From: CALMEC01 sp963706315
GTDB lineage: Bacteria > Actinomycetota > Thermoleophilia > Miltoncostaeales > Miltoncostaeaceae
Assembly: GCA_963706315.1 (NCBI GenBank)
Contig: CAVPMA010000015.1
Span: forward strand, 558,001 to 622,000
Direction of reading: 5' to 3'
Length of the DNA stretch: 64,000 nucleotides
The translations under genes and the position numbers were made by a program. This document shows, in pieces, positions 8,295 to 16,809 of this stretch. Every line of letters begins with the position of its first letter. Positions within the stretch are counted from its first letter, which is position 1. The notes beneath the pieces are model-generated. The model was not told where the DNA came from, did not search any database, and saw nothing but the letters and a program-made list of their open reading frames with translations.

Positions 8295-9751
8295 ACCCAC
8301 GCTCCGTCGGGCAGCGCGGCGATGTCGCCGCCCAGCTCTCCGCAGCGGCTGCCCCGCGGCAGGACCTTGTCGGGGTTGATCCGCCCGTGCGGATCGAAGG
8401 CGGCTCGCGTGCAGGCCTGCGCCTCGAGGTCCACGGCGTTGAACGTGAGGGGCATGAAGTCGCGCTTCTCGATGCCGACGCCGTGCTCACCCGTGAGCAC
8501 TCCGCCGACGGCGACGCACTTGCGGATGATGTCCTCGCCGGCCTGCATCACGCGCTCGGTCTGGGCCAGGTCACGCCGGTCGAATGCGATGAGGGGATGC
8601 AGGTTGCCGTCGCCGGCGTGGAAGACGTTGACGATCACGAGGTCGTGTCGCCGGCCGATCGCGGCGATCTCGTCGAGCACCTCCACCAGCCGGGTGCGCG
8701 GAACCACGCAGTCGTGCAGGTAGTAGTTCGGCGCGATTCGGGCCATCGCGCCGAACGCGCTCTTGCGGGCCTTCCACAGCAGCTCTCGTTCGGCGTCGTC
8801 GGCGGCGACGCGGACGGTCCGGACGCGGTGGACGCGTGCGACCCGCTCGACGAGCGCGGCTTCCTCGGTGACCTGCGTCGGCGTGCCGTCGACCTCGACG
8901 AGCACGATCGCCGCGGCGTCGACGGGCAGGCCGGCGTGCGTGAACGCCTCGGCGGCGCGGATCATGCCCTGGTCCATCATCTCGATCGCCGCCGGGACGA
9001 CGCCGGAGGCGATGATCTCGCTCACCGTCTCGCCGCCGTCGGCGACCGTTGCGAAGTCGAGCAGCATTGTGCGCACCGCCGGCGGGTTGGGGGTGAGGCG
9101 CACGCAGATGCGCGTCGCGATCCCCATCGTGCCCTCGCTTCCGACGAAGAGCCCCCGCAGGTCGTAGCCTGGCGCGTCAGGCGCGAGCCCGCCGAGCATC
9201 ACGACCTCCCCGTCGTGCATCACGACCTCGACGGCGATGACGTGCTGGGCGGTCACGCCGTACGACAGGCAGTGGGGGCCGCCCGCGTTGGTCCCGACGT
9301 TGCCGCCGATGGAGCAGGCCTGCTGGCTCGACGGGTCGGGCGCGTAGTGCAATCCCAGGTGGCGGACGGTGTTCGTGAGGTCGAGGTTCAGCACGCCCGG
9401 CTCGACCCACGCGCAGGGGGTCGCCTCGTCGATCTCGAGGATGCGGCGCATCCGGGCGAGTGAGATGACGAGGGCGCCCTCGAGGGGAATCGCGGCTCCG
9501 GCCAGGCCCGTGCCCGATCCGCGCGGCACCACCGTGAGCTCGAGCTCGTGGGCGAGCCGCATGCATGCCGCCACCTCGGCGGTGGTGTCGGGCAGCACCA
9601 CGAGTCCGCACTCGCCCCGCTGGATCGAGGCGTCCCGGGCGTACAGCCCACGCTCCAGGGGATGGTCCAGCACCCGATCCTCCCCGAGGATCGCGCGGAA
9701 CCGCTCGGCTGCCCCGACCCCCCGTGCGGTGGTGTCCGTCGCCTGGGCCAC
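8291..9751 (-). CDS. glcD: Glycolate oxidase flavoprotein subunit
   Basis: 486 residues, the catalytic FAD subunit that oxidises glycolate (or D-lactate) to the 2-oxo acid. The FAD-binding 4 domain shows PRGSGTGLAGAA and GGNVGTNAGGPH; the C-terminal FAD-oxidase domain has FHAGDGNLHP (from about 377) and TGEHGVG (about 421-426), typical of GlcD/LldD2-type dehydrogenases. It is the first gene of glcD-glcE-glcF-sco. A TAGCCT hexamer lies 9 nt before the GTG start with no Shine-Dalgarno, so the leader is at most a few bases. Confidence 0.93.
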   Translation of the reverse strand: MAQATDTTARGVGAAERFRAILGEDRVLDHPLERGLYARDASIQRGECGLVVLPDTTAEVAACMRLAHELELTVVPRGSGTGLAGAAIPLEGALVISLARMRRILEIDEATPCAWVEPGVLNLDLTNTVRHLGLHYAPDPSSQQACSIGGNVGTNAGGPHCLSYGVTAQHVIAVEVVMHDGEVVMLGGLAPDAPGYDLRGLFVGSEGTMGIATRICVRLTPNPPAVRTMLLDFATVADGGETVSEIIASGVVPAAIEMMDQGMIRAAEAFTHAGLPVDAAAIVLVEVDGTPTQVTEEAALVERVARVHRVRTVRVAADDAERELLWKARKSAFGAMARIAPNYYLHDCVVPRTRLVEVLDEIAAIGRRHDLVIVNVFHAGDGNLHPLIAFDRRDLAQTERVMQAGEDIIRKCVAVGGVLTGEHGVGIEKRDFMPLTFNAVDLEAQACTRAAFDPHGRINPDKVLPRGSRCGELGGDIAALPDGAWV

Positions 9752-9808
9752 TTCGATTCGAGGCTATCGCATCGCCGCGGGCCCGGGATCCGTCCCCGGG
9801 CCGCGCCG

Positions 9809-10651
9809 TCACGGTGCCGGCGCGACGTGGTTCGGGCGCAGGTACTCCTCTGCGAAGCCCGCTCGGAGGATGTTGCGGTAGGAGCCGGATGGGCGGTCCG
9901 GCAGGCGCTCGCCGGTCTCGGTGAAGAGCACGGTCACGCCGAGCTCCCGCGCGATCTCGGCGCGCCGGCGGAGGAGGGCCCCCTGGCCGCCCCGCCCGCG
10001 CAGTCCGGGTCGCGTCGCGCCCAGCCCGAGCCAGCCGACGCCACCGCGGGTGAACAGCGCCCCGGCGGCGGCGGGCTCGCCGTCGACCCGCACGAGCTGG
10101 CAGTGCCAGCCGTCCCGCCCGGGGAGGGCCTGGAGCCAGCCGGCGAACGCCGGCGGCAGGCCGAAGCCCTCCGTCACGATCGCGCCGAACGTGGCGGCGT
10201 CGTCGGTGGAGGCGACGGGGTCCACGCGGACCGGGGGATCCGGCGGCGCGTCACCATCGTCCGCCGCAGCGGGCCGGCGGAACTTCATCCAGGCGTAGTC
10301 CGGCGCGAAGCCCTGACGGGCGAGCCACTTGCGGGCCGTGCCCTCGGACGGCCCGTCCGGCCAGAGCGGAACGCGGCAGACGCATCCGGCCGCGTGTGTC
10401 GCCGCGACTGTCGCGGCGAGCGCGTCCTCGTCGAGCTCGGCTCCCAGCCCGGCGCCCAGGACGGCGTTGAACGTCGTCACGCCTGCGAGGGCGGCGCAGC
10501 GGACCGCCGTGAGGTCGGCCGCGCGCATCGTCACCAGGCCGAGCTGCTCGACCGTCGCCGCCGGGGCGGCGGCCCACATGTCCTGCACCGCTGCGAACTC
10601 GATCCGCTCGCCCGCGTCGGGCCGGCCGGCCGCGATCGCGTTGCCGGTCAA
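9809..10651 (-). CDS. GNAT family acetyltransferase
   Basis: About 280 residues. The C-terminal half (from about residue 150) is a GNAT domain: WLGLGATRPGLRGRGGQGALLRRRAEIARE contains the acetyl-CoA loop, and RAGFAEEYLRPNH is the closing motif. The N-terminal half looks like a degenerate second GNAT domain. No ATG fits; a TTG at 10651 overlaps the stop of the upstream gene as TTGA, which matches the operon style here and gives a full-length protein. Substrate unknown. Confidence 0.75.
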   Translation of the reverse strand: MTGNAIAAGRPDAGERIEFAAVQDMWAAAPAATVEQLGLVTMRAADLTAVRCAALAGVTTFNAVLGAGLGAELDEDALAATVAATHAAGCVCRVPLWPDGPSEGTARKWLARQGFAPDYAWMKFRRPAAADDGDAPPDPPVRVDPVASTDDAATFGAIVTEGFGLPPAFAGWLQALPGRDGWHCQLVRVDGEPAAAGALFTRGGVGWLGLGATRPGLRGRGGQGALLRRRAEIARELGVTVLFTETGERLPDRPSGSYRNILRAGFAEEYLRPNHVAPAP

Positions 10652-10941
10652 CGGTCCGTCCCGACGACGTCCCCGTTCGCGAACGCGATGTGCACCGGGA
10701 AGTCCTCGATCCGTGGTTGCGGCAGCCCGTGGCGCGCGAGCGCGTCGCGCCACCACTTCGAGTCGCGGGTCTCCTCGAAGATCTCCTTCGTGGGGCAGGT
10801 GTCGAAGAGCAGGATCCCGCCGGGCGTGCGGACGCACGCGTGGAAGCGCATCGACGTGCGCGGCACCTCGGCGAGCAGGGCGTCGTACGACGCGAGCAGG
10901 CGGTCCGGTTCTCCGGTGAACGTCCAGATCGATGCGTGCAT
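10648..10941 (-). CDS. Small uncharacterised protein (ABM-like fold possible)
   Basis: 97 residues. It begins with a short strand and loop (HASIWTFTGEPDRLLASYDALL), has a middle strand FHACVRTPGGILLFDTCP, and ends in a strand with HIAFANGD. The strand-helix-strand pattern resembles small dimeric alpha/beta-barrel proteins, but I cannot name a family. A GGAGG ribosome site lies 7 nt before the ATG at 10941, which sets the start. It overlaps the following acetyltransferase by 4 nt. Confidence 0.65.
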   Translation of the reverse strand: MHASIWTFTGEPDRLLASYDALLAEVPRTSMRFHACVRTPGGILLFDTCPTKEIFEETRDSKWWRDALARHGLPQPRIEDFPVHIAFANGDVVGTDR

Positions 10942-11026
10942 GCGCGACCTCCGATGGCGGCAGGACACCCAATGCTTCTCGGCGCCGTGCCCGCCCGTCA
11001 AGGGCCGCCGGATCGGCACCCGGGCG

Positions 11027-12235
11027 TCAGACCTCCGCTGCGGCCTCTCCCGCGGCGATGGCGAGCACCACGTCGCCGCCCTGCGCGACTCTGAGCCCGT
11101 CCATCTGGGCGAGCCACCGGCCGGGCGCGGCGGCCGCCTCGAGCTGGTCGACGTCGGTGAGCGTCCAGGCCCGCGGCAGGCGAATCGTGTCGACGACCTC
11201 GGCGCGCGCGCCGGCGAGCAGGTCGAGCGGGCCCGCGATGGCGTCGATGCACGCCTGCCCGAGGGCCTCGTCGCTCAGGCCCCACCAGCGGTCGTCCGGC
11301 GACGGCGAGCAGTAGCACTCGCACCCCACGACGGCCCGTCCCGGGGGCACCAGCCGCGCGCTCCAGTTCTTCGGCTCGTACATCCGGGCGAAGGGCACGT
11401 CGGGATCGTCGACCTGGATCCAGGGCTCCCCGGTGACCCGGTCCCGGTCGACCTCGACGACCACGACCACAGCGGCGCGGGGCGGCAGCGCCGGCGTCGC
11501 CTCGGGCGGCGCCGGCGGCTCGAACAGCTTCGCGACATACGCCGGCGGGAGGCCTGCGACGACCAGCGGTGCACCGAGCGTGGTGGGTCCGCCCGGCGTG
11601 TCGACGTCGACGCCGCTCACCCGCCCGTCGTCGGCGCGCACCGCCCGGACACGGGTCTCGAGCAGGAGCTCGCCGCCGAGGCGCACGACCTCCGCCACCA
11701 TGACGTCCATGAGCTGGCCGATGCCACCGGCGGCGTACCAGAAGCCGTCCGGCGCGTACTGCTCGGTCAGCAGCTTGCGCGCGCGGGCGGCGGCGATGCG
11801 CTCCAGCGGCATCCCGTCGACCTTCTCCAGGTACGGGCGCATGACCCGATCGACGAATTCGGCGCCGAAGCAGCCCGCGAGGAAGTCCCGGGCCGACGGC
11901 CCGGAGCCGTCGAGCTCGGGGAGGGCGTCCGGCCGCTGATCGAGATACCGACCGGAATGGATGCCCCCGTCGCGGAGACACACCACGGGCCGATCGACCC
12001 AGATCAGCTCGCCGCCGAGCAACTCCTCGAGCCATCCGCGCCGTGACTCGTCGTGGACGAACAGGATGTGGCCGCCCAGGTCGTAGGCGAGCCCGTCGGA
12101 CCGCAGCGTCACGCACAGGCCGCCGACGCGATTCGACGCCTCCACCATCGCCACCCGCGCTCCGGCGCGCGCCAGGGCGAGCGCGGCACCCAGGCCGGCG
12201 GGCCCCGCACCGAGGACGATCGCGTCGTGGCGCAC
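11027..12235 (-). CDS. FAD-dependent amine-oxidase-fold oxidoreductase (protoporphyrinogen-oxidase/UGM-like)
   Basis: 402 residues. The N-terminus is a dinucleotide-binding fold, VLGAGPAGLGAALALARAG, with the acidic end VEASNRVGG, followed by YDLGGHILF, the pattern of the NAD(P)-binding Rossmann/amine oxidase family. FVDRVMRPYLEKVDGMPLE (about 130-150) recalls the PY--KV-G motif of protoporphyrinogen-oxidase-like and UDP-galactopyranose-mutase-like proteins. The C-terminal FAD motif is GDVVLAIAAGEAAAE-like. The substrate is open: carotenoid, porphyrin and sugar nucleotide relatives all share this layout. GTG start; a CACCCT hexamer lies 6 nt upstream. Confidence 0.75.
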   Translation of the reverse strand: MRHDAIVLGAGPAGLGAALALARAGARVAMVEASNRVGGLCVTLRSDGLAYDLGGHILFVHDESRRGWLEELLGGELIWVDRPVVCLRDGGIHSGRYLDQRPDALPELDGSGPSARDFLAGCFGAEFVDRVMRPYLEKVDGMPLERIAAARARKLLTEQYAPDGFWYAAGGIGQLMDVMVAEVVRLGGELLLETRVRAVRADDGRVSGVDVDTPGGPTTLGAPLVVAGLPPAYVAKLFEPPAPPEATPALPPRAAVVVVVEVDRDRVTGEPWIQVDDPDVPFARMYEPKNWSARLVPPGRAVVGCECYCSPSPDDRWWGLSDEALGQACIDAIAGPLDLLAGARAEVVDTIRLPRAWTLTDVDQLEAAAAPGRWLAQMDGLRVAQGGDVVLAIAAGEAAAEV

Positions 12236-12282
12236 TCCGGCAGGGTGTCCGCCGGGGCCGGGCGTGTCAATGCGGAGGTCGA

Positions 12283-12301
12283 ATTGCGGAATTCACGCAA
12301 T
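12283..12301. repeat. Inverted repeat ATTGCG-N7-CGCAAT
   Basis: A perfect 6-bp inverted repeat around a GAATTCA spacer, in the 136-bp region between the FAD oxidoreductase and the ctaB operon, about 57 bp upstream of the likely -10 of that operon. It could be an operator for either divergent gene. This is from position only. Confidence 0.3.
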
Positions 12302-12371
12302 GCCGGTCGGGGTCGCATCGGTGGGACACCAAGCCCATCAACGTGAAGATGCCTGGGTTATGCTCGCCCGG

Positions 12372-12554
12372 TTGACGGAGTTTGCGTTCATCGCCGCCCT
12401 GGTCCTCATCGTCGTCGCCGGCGGGCTGGTCGCCCGCGCGGACTGGGCGGTCGCGCCCCGAGGTCGCGGCGGCGCCCTGGAGCGGCTGTGGGTGGTGCTG
12501 CCGGCGGCGTTCCTCGTGCTGCTGCTCGTGCTCGTCGGGCGGGTGGTCTGGTGA
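12372..12554 (+). CDS. Small membrane protein upstream of ctaB
   Basis: 60 residues with two hydrophobic spans (about 3-22 and 40-58) joined by a basic loop (VAPRGRGGALERLW). I place the start at TTG 12372 because TATGCT (12359-12364), a good -10 hexamer, ends 7 nt before it, as in other leaderless genes here; the in-frame ATG at 12360 overlaps that hexamer. The stop overlaps ctaB as GTGA, so it is probably co-translated with ctaB and may assist oxidase or heme O assembly, an inference from context only. Confidence 0.6.
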   Translation: MTEFAFIAALVLIVVAGGLVARADWAVAPRGRGGALERLWVVLPAAFLVLLLVLVGRVVW

Positions 12555-13453
12555 CGACGCGCGCCGTTTCCGCGCCGGGCATCGCCAGCCGCGCCGCCGC
12601 GCTCGCCGCCGACTATGTGCGGCTCACCAAGCCGCGGGTCATCTCGCTGCTCTTGCTCACCACGCTGCTCGCGATGATCATGGCGGCGCACGGCTGGCCG
12701 TCCGGGCGGCTGGTGCTGTGGACCATGATCGGCGGCTACCTCGCCGCGGGCGGCGCGAACGCGATCAACCAGTGGTTCGACCGTGACATCGACGCCCGGA
12801 TGCGCCGCACCTCGAACCGGCCGATCGTCGCCGGCCGGATCGGCGCCACGCATGCGCTGATCTACGCGCTCGCGATCAGCCTCGCGAGCGCCCTGATCCT
12901 GGGCTTCGGCGTCAACTGGGCGACCGCCGGGCTCGCGATGCTCGGCCTCGCCCTCTACGTCTTCCTCTACACCTGGTGGCTCAAGCGCACCACCGTCCAG
13001 AACATCGTGATCGGCGGCGCCGCCGGCGCGGTGCCGCCCCTGGTCGGGTGGGCGGCCGTCGACGGGACCATCGGCCTCGGCGCGATCATCCTGTTCGCCA
13101 TCGTCTTCTACTGGACGCCGCCACACTTCTGGGCGCTCGCGTTGCTCCTTCGCCGCGACTACGCCGAGGCGGGGGTGCCGATGCTGCCCGTCGTTCGCGG
13201 GGTGGAGGAGACCGCCCGGCAGGTGCTCCTGTGGACGGCGGTCCTCGTCGGGGTGAGCCTGCTGCCGGTCGCCGCGGGCATCTCGGGCGGTGTCTACCTC
13301 GCATCGGCGCTGGTGCTCGGGGCGTTCTTCCTGGCGTCGGCCGGGCGGTTGTCGCGCGCGCCCGACGAGCGCCGCGCCCGTGCCACCTTCTCGTACTCCA
13401 TGCTGTACCTGGCGCTGCTCTTCGCCGCGCTCGCGATCGACGCGGTGGTCTAG
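12551..13453 (+). CDS. ctaB: Protoheme IX farnesyltransferase (heme O synthase)
   Basis: 300 residues, a UbiA-superfamily membrane prenyltransferase that attaches a farnesyl group to heme B to make heme O, the precursor of heme A for cytochrome oxidase. The first Asp-rich motif is NQWFDRDIDARMRRTSNRP; the second conserved part is YTWWLKRTT--NIVIGGAAGAVPPLVGW; and FYWTPPHFWALAL is diagnostic for CtaB/CyoE. About nine membrane spans. GTG start overlapping the upstream small gene. No heme A synthase (CtaA) gene is in the window. Confidence 0.95.
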   Translation: MTTRAVSAPGIASRAAALAADYVRLTKPRVISLLLLTTLLAMIMAAHGWPSGRLVLWTMIGGYLAAGGANAINQWFDRDIDARMRRTSNRPIVAGRIGATHALIYALAISLASALILGFGVNWATAGLAMLGLALYVFLYTWWLKRTTVQNIVIGGAAGAVPPLVGWAAVDGTIGLGAIILFAIVFYWTPPHFWALALLLRRDYAEAGVPMLPVVRGVEETARQVLLWTAVLVGVSLLPVAAGISGGVYLASALVLGAFFLASAGRLSRAPDERRARATFSYSMLYLALLFAALAIDAVV

Positions 13454-13475
13454 TGGTCCGGCCGGAGTGCGCGCG

Positions 13476-14684
13476 ATGAGATCGCGGCGCGGGCGCGAGC
13501 GGGAGGGCCACGGGCTCGGATCGTTCCTGATCTCTCCGATCGGCATCGTCTTCACGACGGTGGTCATCGACCTCATCGGGTTTGGGATCGTCATCCCGAT
13601 CCTGCCGATCTACGCCAGGGACCTCGGCGCCTCGCCCACGATGATCGGCGGGCTCGCGGCGTCGTACGCGCTCATGCAGTTCCTGTTCGCACCGACGTGG
13701 GGTCGCCTCTCGGATCGCTACGGCCGCCGGCCGGTGATCCTCATGGCGCTGGCCGGCACCGTTGTGTCGTCACTTCTGATCGGCTTCGCGACGGCGCTCT
13801 GGTTCCTCTGGCTCGCGCGGATCCTCAACGGCATCGCCGGGGCCTCGTACGCCGCCGCCCAGGCCTACGTCGCGGACGTGACCGGCCCCGACGACCGCGC
13901 GCGGGGGATGGGGCTCATCGGCGCGGCGTTCGGCCTCGGCTTCGTACTCGGCCCGGCCATCGGCGGCCTCTGCGCCCTGATCAGCCCGCGCGCCCCGTTC
14001 TTCGTCGCCGCCGCCATCGCCCTCGCCAACCTCGCGCTGGCCTGGAGGCGCCTGCCCGAGACGGACCGCCTGCCGGGCACGACCACGTCGCGCCGGGAGC
14101 TCATGCGCCTGGCCCTCGGGCATCCACAGATCGCCCCGATGATCCTCATCACATTCCTCGGCACGTTCGCGTTCGTCGGGATGGAGCAGACGTTCGCGCT
14201 GCTGGGACAAGTCCGGTTCGACTTCGGGCTCGTCCAGACCGGGCTCATCTTCACGTACATCGGGATCGTCGTCGTGGTCGTTCAGGGGAAGGCCATCGGG
14301 CCGCTGGTCGGGCGCTTCGGCGAGCAGCGCGTCCTGGTCGCCGGGCTTGCTCTGACGGGCCTCGCGCTGGGTCTCCTGGCGATCACCATGGAGATCTGGG
14401 CACTCTTCCCGGTGACGGCGCTGCTGGCCGCGTCGGGGCTGGTCTTCCCGACCGTTACCACGCTCGTGTCCCGCGCAGTCGGCGACGCTGATCAGGGAGC
14501 GATGCTCGGAGTCGTGGCCTCGGCGAGCGGCCTCGCCCGCATATTCGGCCCGCTGGCCGCCGGCGCGATGTTCGAGCTGAGCGTCCCGCTCCCCTACCTC
14601 GTGGGCGCAGGGCTGTTCGGCGTCTGCCTCGCGATTGCACTGCGCGGTCCGGCCCGCCAGTTGCTCGCGACGAACCCGTCCTAG
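13476..14684 (+). CDS. MFS transporter, TetA-like
   Basis: 402 residues, about 12 membrane spans. The MFS motif between spans 2 and 3 is GRLSDRYGRRPVIL, and the antiporter motif region GAAFGLGFVLGPAIGGL lies in span 5, a combination typical of TetA/multidrug H+ antiporters. The N-terminus starts FTTVVIDLIGFGIVIPILP, common in this subgroup. The ATG at 13476 has a GGAG ribosome site about 8 nt upstream. It lies 22 bp behind ctaB but is not clearly functionally linked. Substrate unknown. Confidence 0.85.
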   Translation: MRSRRGREREGHGLGSFLISPIGIVFTTVVIDLIGFGIVIPILPIYARDLGASPTMIGGLAASYALMQFLFAPTWGRLSDRYGRRPVILMALAGTVVSSLLIGFATALWFLWLARILNGIAGASYAAAQAYVADVTGPDDRARGMGLIGAAFGLGFVLGPAIGGLCALISPRAPFFVAAAIALANLALAWRRLPETDRLPGTTTSRRELMRLALGHPQIAPMILITFLGTFAFVGMEQTFALLGQVRFDFGLVQTGLIFTYIGIVVVVVQGKAIGPLVGRFGEQRVLVAGLALTGLALGLLAITMEIWALFPVTALLAASGLVFPTVTTLVSRAVGDADQGAMLGVVASASGLARIFGPLAAGAMFELSVPLPYLVGAGLFGVCLAIALRGPARQLLATNPS

Positions 14685-14804
14685 CCGCGTCTCCGCCGTG
14701 CCAGTCGCGCGGTGCCCGGCCGGCTGGCAACCCGCCGCCGGAATATGTACAAACCGTTGGCGAGCGCCAGGGAGCGTTCGCGTGACGCTCGAGGGGGGTT
14801 CGTG

Positions 14805-16040
14805 GTGCGTACTCGCTGGTGTGTGATCCTGACAGCCGCCCTCGGAGCGGTCGCCGCGCCGGTCGCGGGGGCGGCGGTGTCCGTGAGCGTGCAGGGGAGT
14901 GAGCTGCGGATCGTCGGCACCTCCGAGAACGAGGAGGTGGGGGTCGGCTTCGACGCGACCTCAGGGACCTTCAAGGCTCGCGCGACCGACATCGCCGCGG
15001 GCGCCGGCTGCGTGGCGAACATCCCGGCGACGGTCGTGAACGCCATCTCGTTCCCCGCGGGGGCGACGTGCACGATCCCCGGGGCGTCCGCGATCCGCGC
15101 CGACCTCGGCGACGGCAACGACCTGTTCGTCTCGGGCACCGCCATGCCGAACGTCGGCGACGAGTTCACGGTCCCGATGTTCGTGAACGGCGGCGCGGGC
15201 AACGACCGGATCGTCACCAGCGGCGGGAACGACGTCATCGACGCGGGCCCCGGTGATGACACACCGGACGGATCGCTCGGCGACGACCAGATCACCGGCG
15301 GGCCGGGCGACGACCAGATCAGCGACAACCTCGGCAACGACGTGATCGTCGGCGGCGGCGACCCCCGCGACTTCATCTACGCGCTCGCCAGCCCCGACGG
15401 CGCGGACCGCTGGGACAGCGGGATCGCCTCCTACCAGCGGCGCGTCAACGGCCTGAACCTCTCGATCGACGGGCGGGCAAACGACGGCGAGGCCGGCGAA
15501 GGTGACAACCTGGGCCCGGGCATCTTCAGGATCATCGGCGGCGACGGAAGCGACGTCATCGCCGGCGGCCCCAGGGCGGACATCATCGAGGGGCGCCTCG
15601 GCGACAACCGGATCGACGGTCGGGGCGGCGCCGACATCCTCATCGGCGACCGCAACCGCGGCTTCGTGAAGATCCCGCCGCCGGGCCGCGACTTCGCGAC
15701 GAGCGTGGTGCCCGGCCGGCGTGCCAACACCCTGCTCGGCGGGTCGGGCGCCGACCGGCTGTTCGGGGACGCCGGCCCCGACAAGCTCAACGGCGGCAGC
15801 GGCCCCGACATCCTGACCGGACTCGCCGGCGCCGACATCCTGATCGGAGGCGGCGGGGTGGATCGCCTCGTGGCCGGCGACGGCGCCGACCAGCTCTTCG
15901 CGGTGGACGGGTTCGTCGACTTCCTGTCGTGCGGCAAGGGACGCGACCGTGTCCGAAGCGCCGACCGGGGCCGGCGCGTCGACCGGCTCGACCGGCTCGC
16001 CCGCAACCGCTGCGAGTTCGGGACGAACGGGCTGAAGTAG
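14805..16040 (+). CDS. Secreted RTX-like calcium-binding repeat protein
   Basis: 411 residues. A signal peptide (about residues 1-23, ending APVAGAA) shows export. From about residue 95 onward there are many hemolysin-type nonapeptide repeats of the GGxGxDxUx kind (GGAGNDRIV, GGPGDDQIS, GGSGADRLF, GGSGPDILT, GLAGADILI), which coil into a parallel beta roll binding Ca2+. The C-terminus has a CGKGRDRV---NRCEF motif with two Cys that may form a disulfide. The GTG at 14805 follows a GAGGGGGG ribosome site by 6 nt. No adjacent type I secretion genes are seen, and the signal peptide suggests Sec export. Confidence 0.85.
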   Translation: MRTRWCVILTAALGAVAAPVAGAAVSVSVQGSELRIVGTSENEEVGVGFDATSGTFKARATDIAAGAGCVANIPATVVNAISFPAGATCTIPGASAIRADLGDGNDLFVSGTAMPNVGDEFTVPMFVNGGAGNDRIVTSGGNDVIDAGPGDDTPDGSLGDDQITGGPGDDQISDNLGNDVIVGGGDPRDFIYALASPDGADRWDSGIASYQRRVNGLNLSIDGRANDGEAGEGDNLGPGIFRIIGGDGSDVIAGGPRADIIEGRLGDNRIDGRGGADILIGDRNRGFVKIPPPGRDFATSVVPGRRANTLLGGSGADRLFGDAGPDKLNGGSGPDILTGLAGADILIGGGGVDRLVAGDGADQLFAVDGFVDFLSCGKGRDRVRSADRGRRVDRLDRLARNRCEFGTNGLK

Positions 16041-16047
16041 GCGAAGC

Positions 16048-16083
16048 GACACGGGCCCGCGCGATCGCCGCGCGGCCCGTGTC
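16048..16083. terminator. Bidirectional hairpin terminator
   Basis: A near-perfect hairpin, with arms beginning GACACGGGCC and ending GGCCCGTGTC and further GC pairing inside, sits between two converging genes. There is no long T-run on either side. It could end both transcripts. Confidence 0.65.
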
Positions 16084-16093
16084 CTTCGGATGG

Positions 16094-16588
16094 TCAGTTG
16101 CGCACGTCGACGACGATGCGCGGCGGACCGGTGAGGCGGAACACCCTGAAGGCACGGCGCCCGGCGATCCCGGCGCCGTAGCTCACGACGCCTTCGAAGT
16201 CGCCCGCCACCTTCACCTGGCGAATCGACCGGAACAGCGGCGTGCGCACGCGCGGCACATTCGACGTGGCGCCGTTCAGGGGGTGCGCACGGGCCGCCGC
16301 GAACCGGATCGCGAGGAACCGGCTGCCGAGCAGCGGCACGGTGGCGCCGGACCCGTCCTGGATGATCCGGGCGACGTAGCGGACGTTGAACCCCGGGGTC
16401 CCGCCTCGGAACTGGAAGACCATCCGATCGAACCCCGGATGGGTCGCGACGCGGAATGCGACGAGCTCCCGCTGGGCGACCGAATCGGGTGTGGACTTCC
16501 CCGTCGTCGTGAACGGCGGGAGGGCCACGGCCGCGCCGGCCGGACCCGCGGTGGCGGCGATCGTCGCCGCGATGACGAGCCTCTTCAT
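16094..16588 (-). CDS. Exported AMIN-like domain protein
   Basis: 164 residues. A signal peptide occupies residues 1-19 or so (MKRLVIAATIAATAGPAGA). The mature part starts with a TTTGKSTPD linker, then a beta-rich domain with FDRMVFQFRGGTPGFNVRYV and a closing FRLTGPPRIVVDV strand. The closing motif is the signature of AMIN-like domains, which bind cell-wall or surface partners. The ATG at 16588 has a GAGGAG ribosome site 7-8 nt upstream. Function beyond surface location is unknown. Confidence 0.75.
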   Translation of the reverse strand: MKRLVIAATIAATAGPAGAAVALPPFTTTGKSTPDSVAQRELVAFRVATHPGFDRMVFQFRGGTPGFNVRYVARIIQDGSGATVPLLGSRFLAIRFAAARAHPLNGATSNVPRVRTPLFRSIRQVKVAGDFEGVVSYGAGIAGRRAFRVFRLTGPPRIVVDVRN

Positions 16589-16796
16589 CGGGTTGCTCCT
16601 CGTGAGTCGAAGGGTGCGGTGCACACCAGAGCATCTTCGCCACGGCGCTGGTACTTCATCCGGGCCGCCCCCGATGCGGCCGTGCGCGAGAGGCGCCGGA
16701 CGGGCTGCTCCGGGAGTGTCAGGTGGCCCGATCGGCACCCCCCAGCAGGGACGTCTGACCGCCTCGTCACCTGCGGAAGTGGCCGTGTTGGCGTGG

Positions 16797-16802
16797 TAGC
16801 GT
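16797..16802 (+). promoter_or_regulatory. -10 element of the cta operon
   Basis: TAGCGT lies 7 nt before the GTG start of ctaC and there is no Shine-Dalgarno. The transcript probably starts at or next to the GTG. No clear -35 hexamer is visible. Confidence 0.45.
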
Positions 16803-16809
16803 CCCGGCC

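Noticed and set aside
9548..12046. An 832-codon plus-strand frame
   Set aside because: Runs opposite to glcD, two acetyltransferase-like genes and the FAD oxidoreductase. Composition is Arg/Gly/Asp-rich without a fold.
14805..16040. Repeated GGxGxD-coding stretches as a CRISPR or DNA repeat
   Set aside because: The similarity is at protein level (RTX nonapeptides); spacing and DNA sequence vary and there are no spacer-like units. No CRISPR array was seen anywhere in the window.
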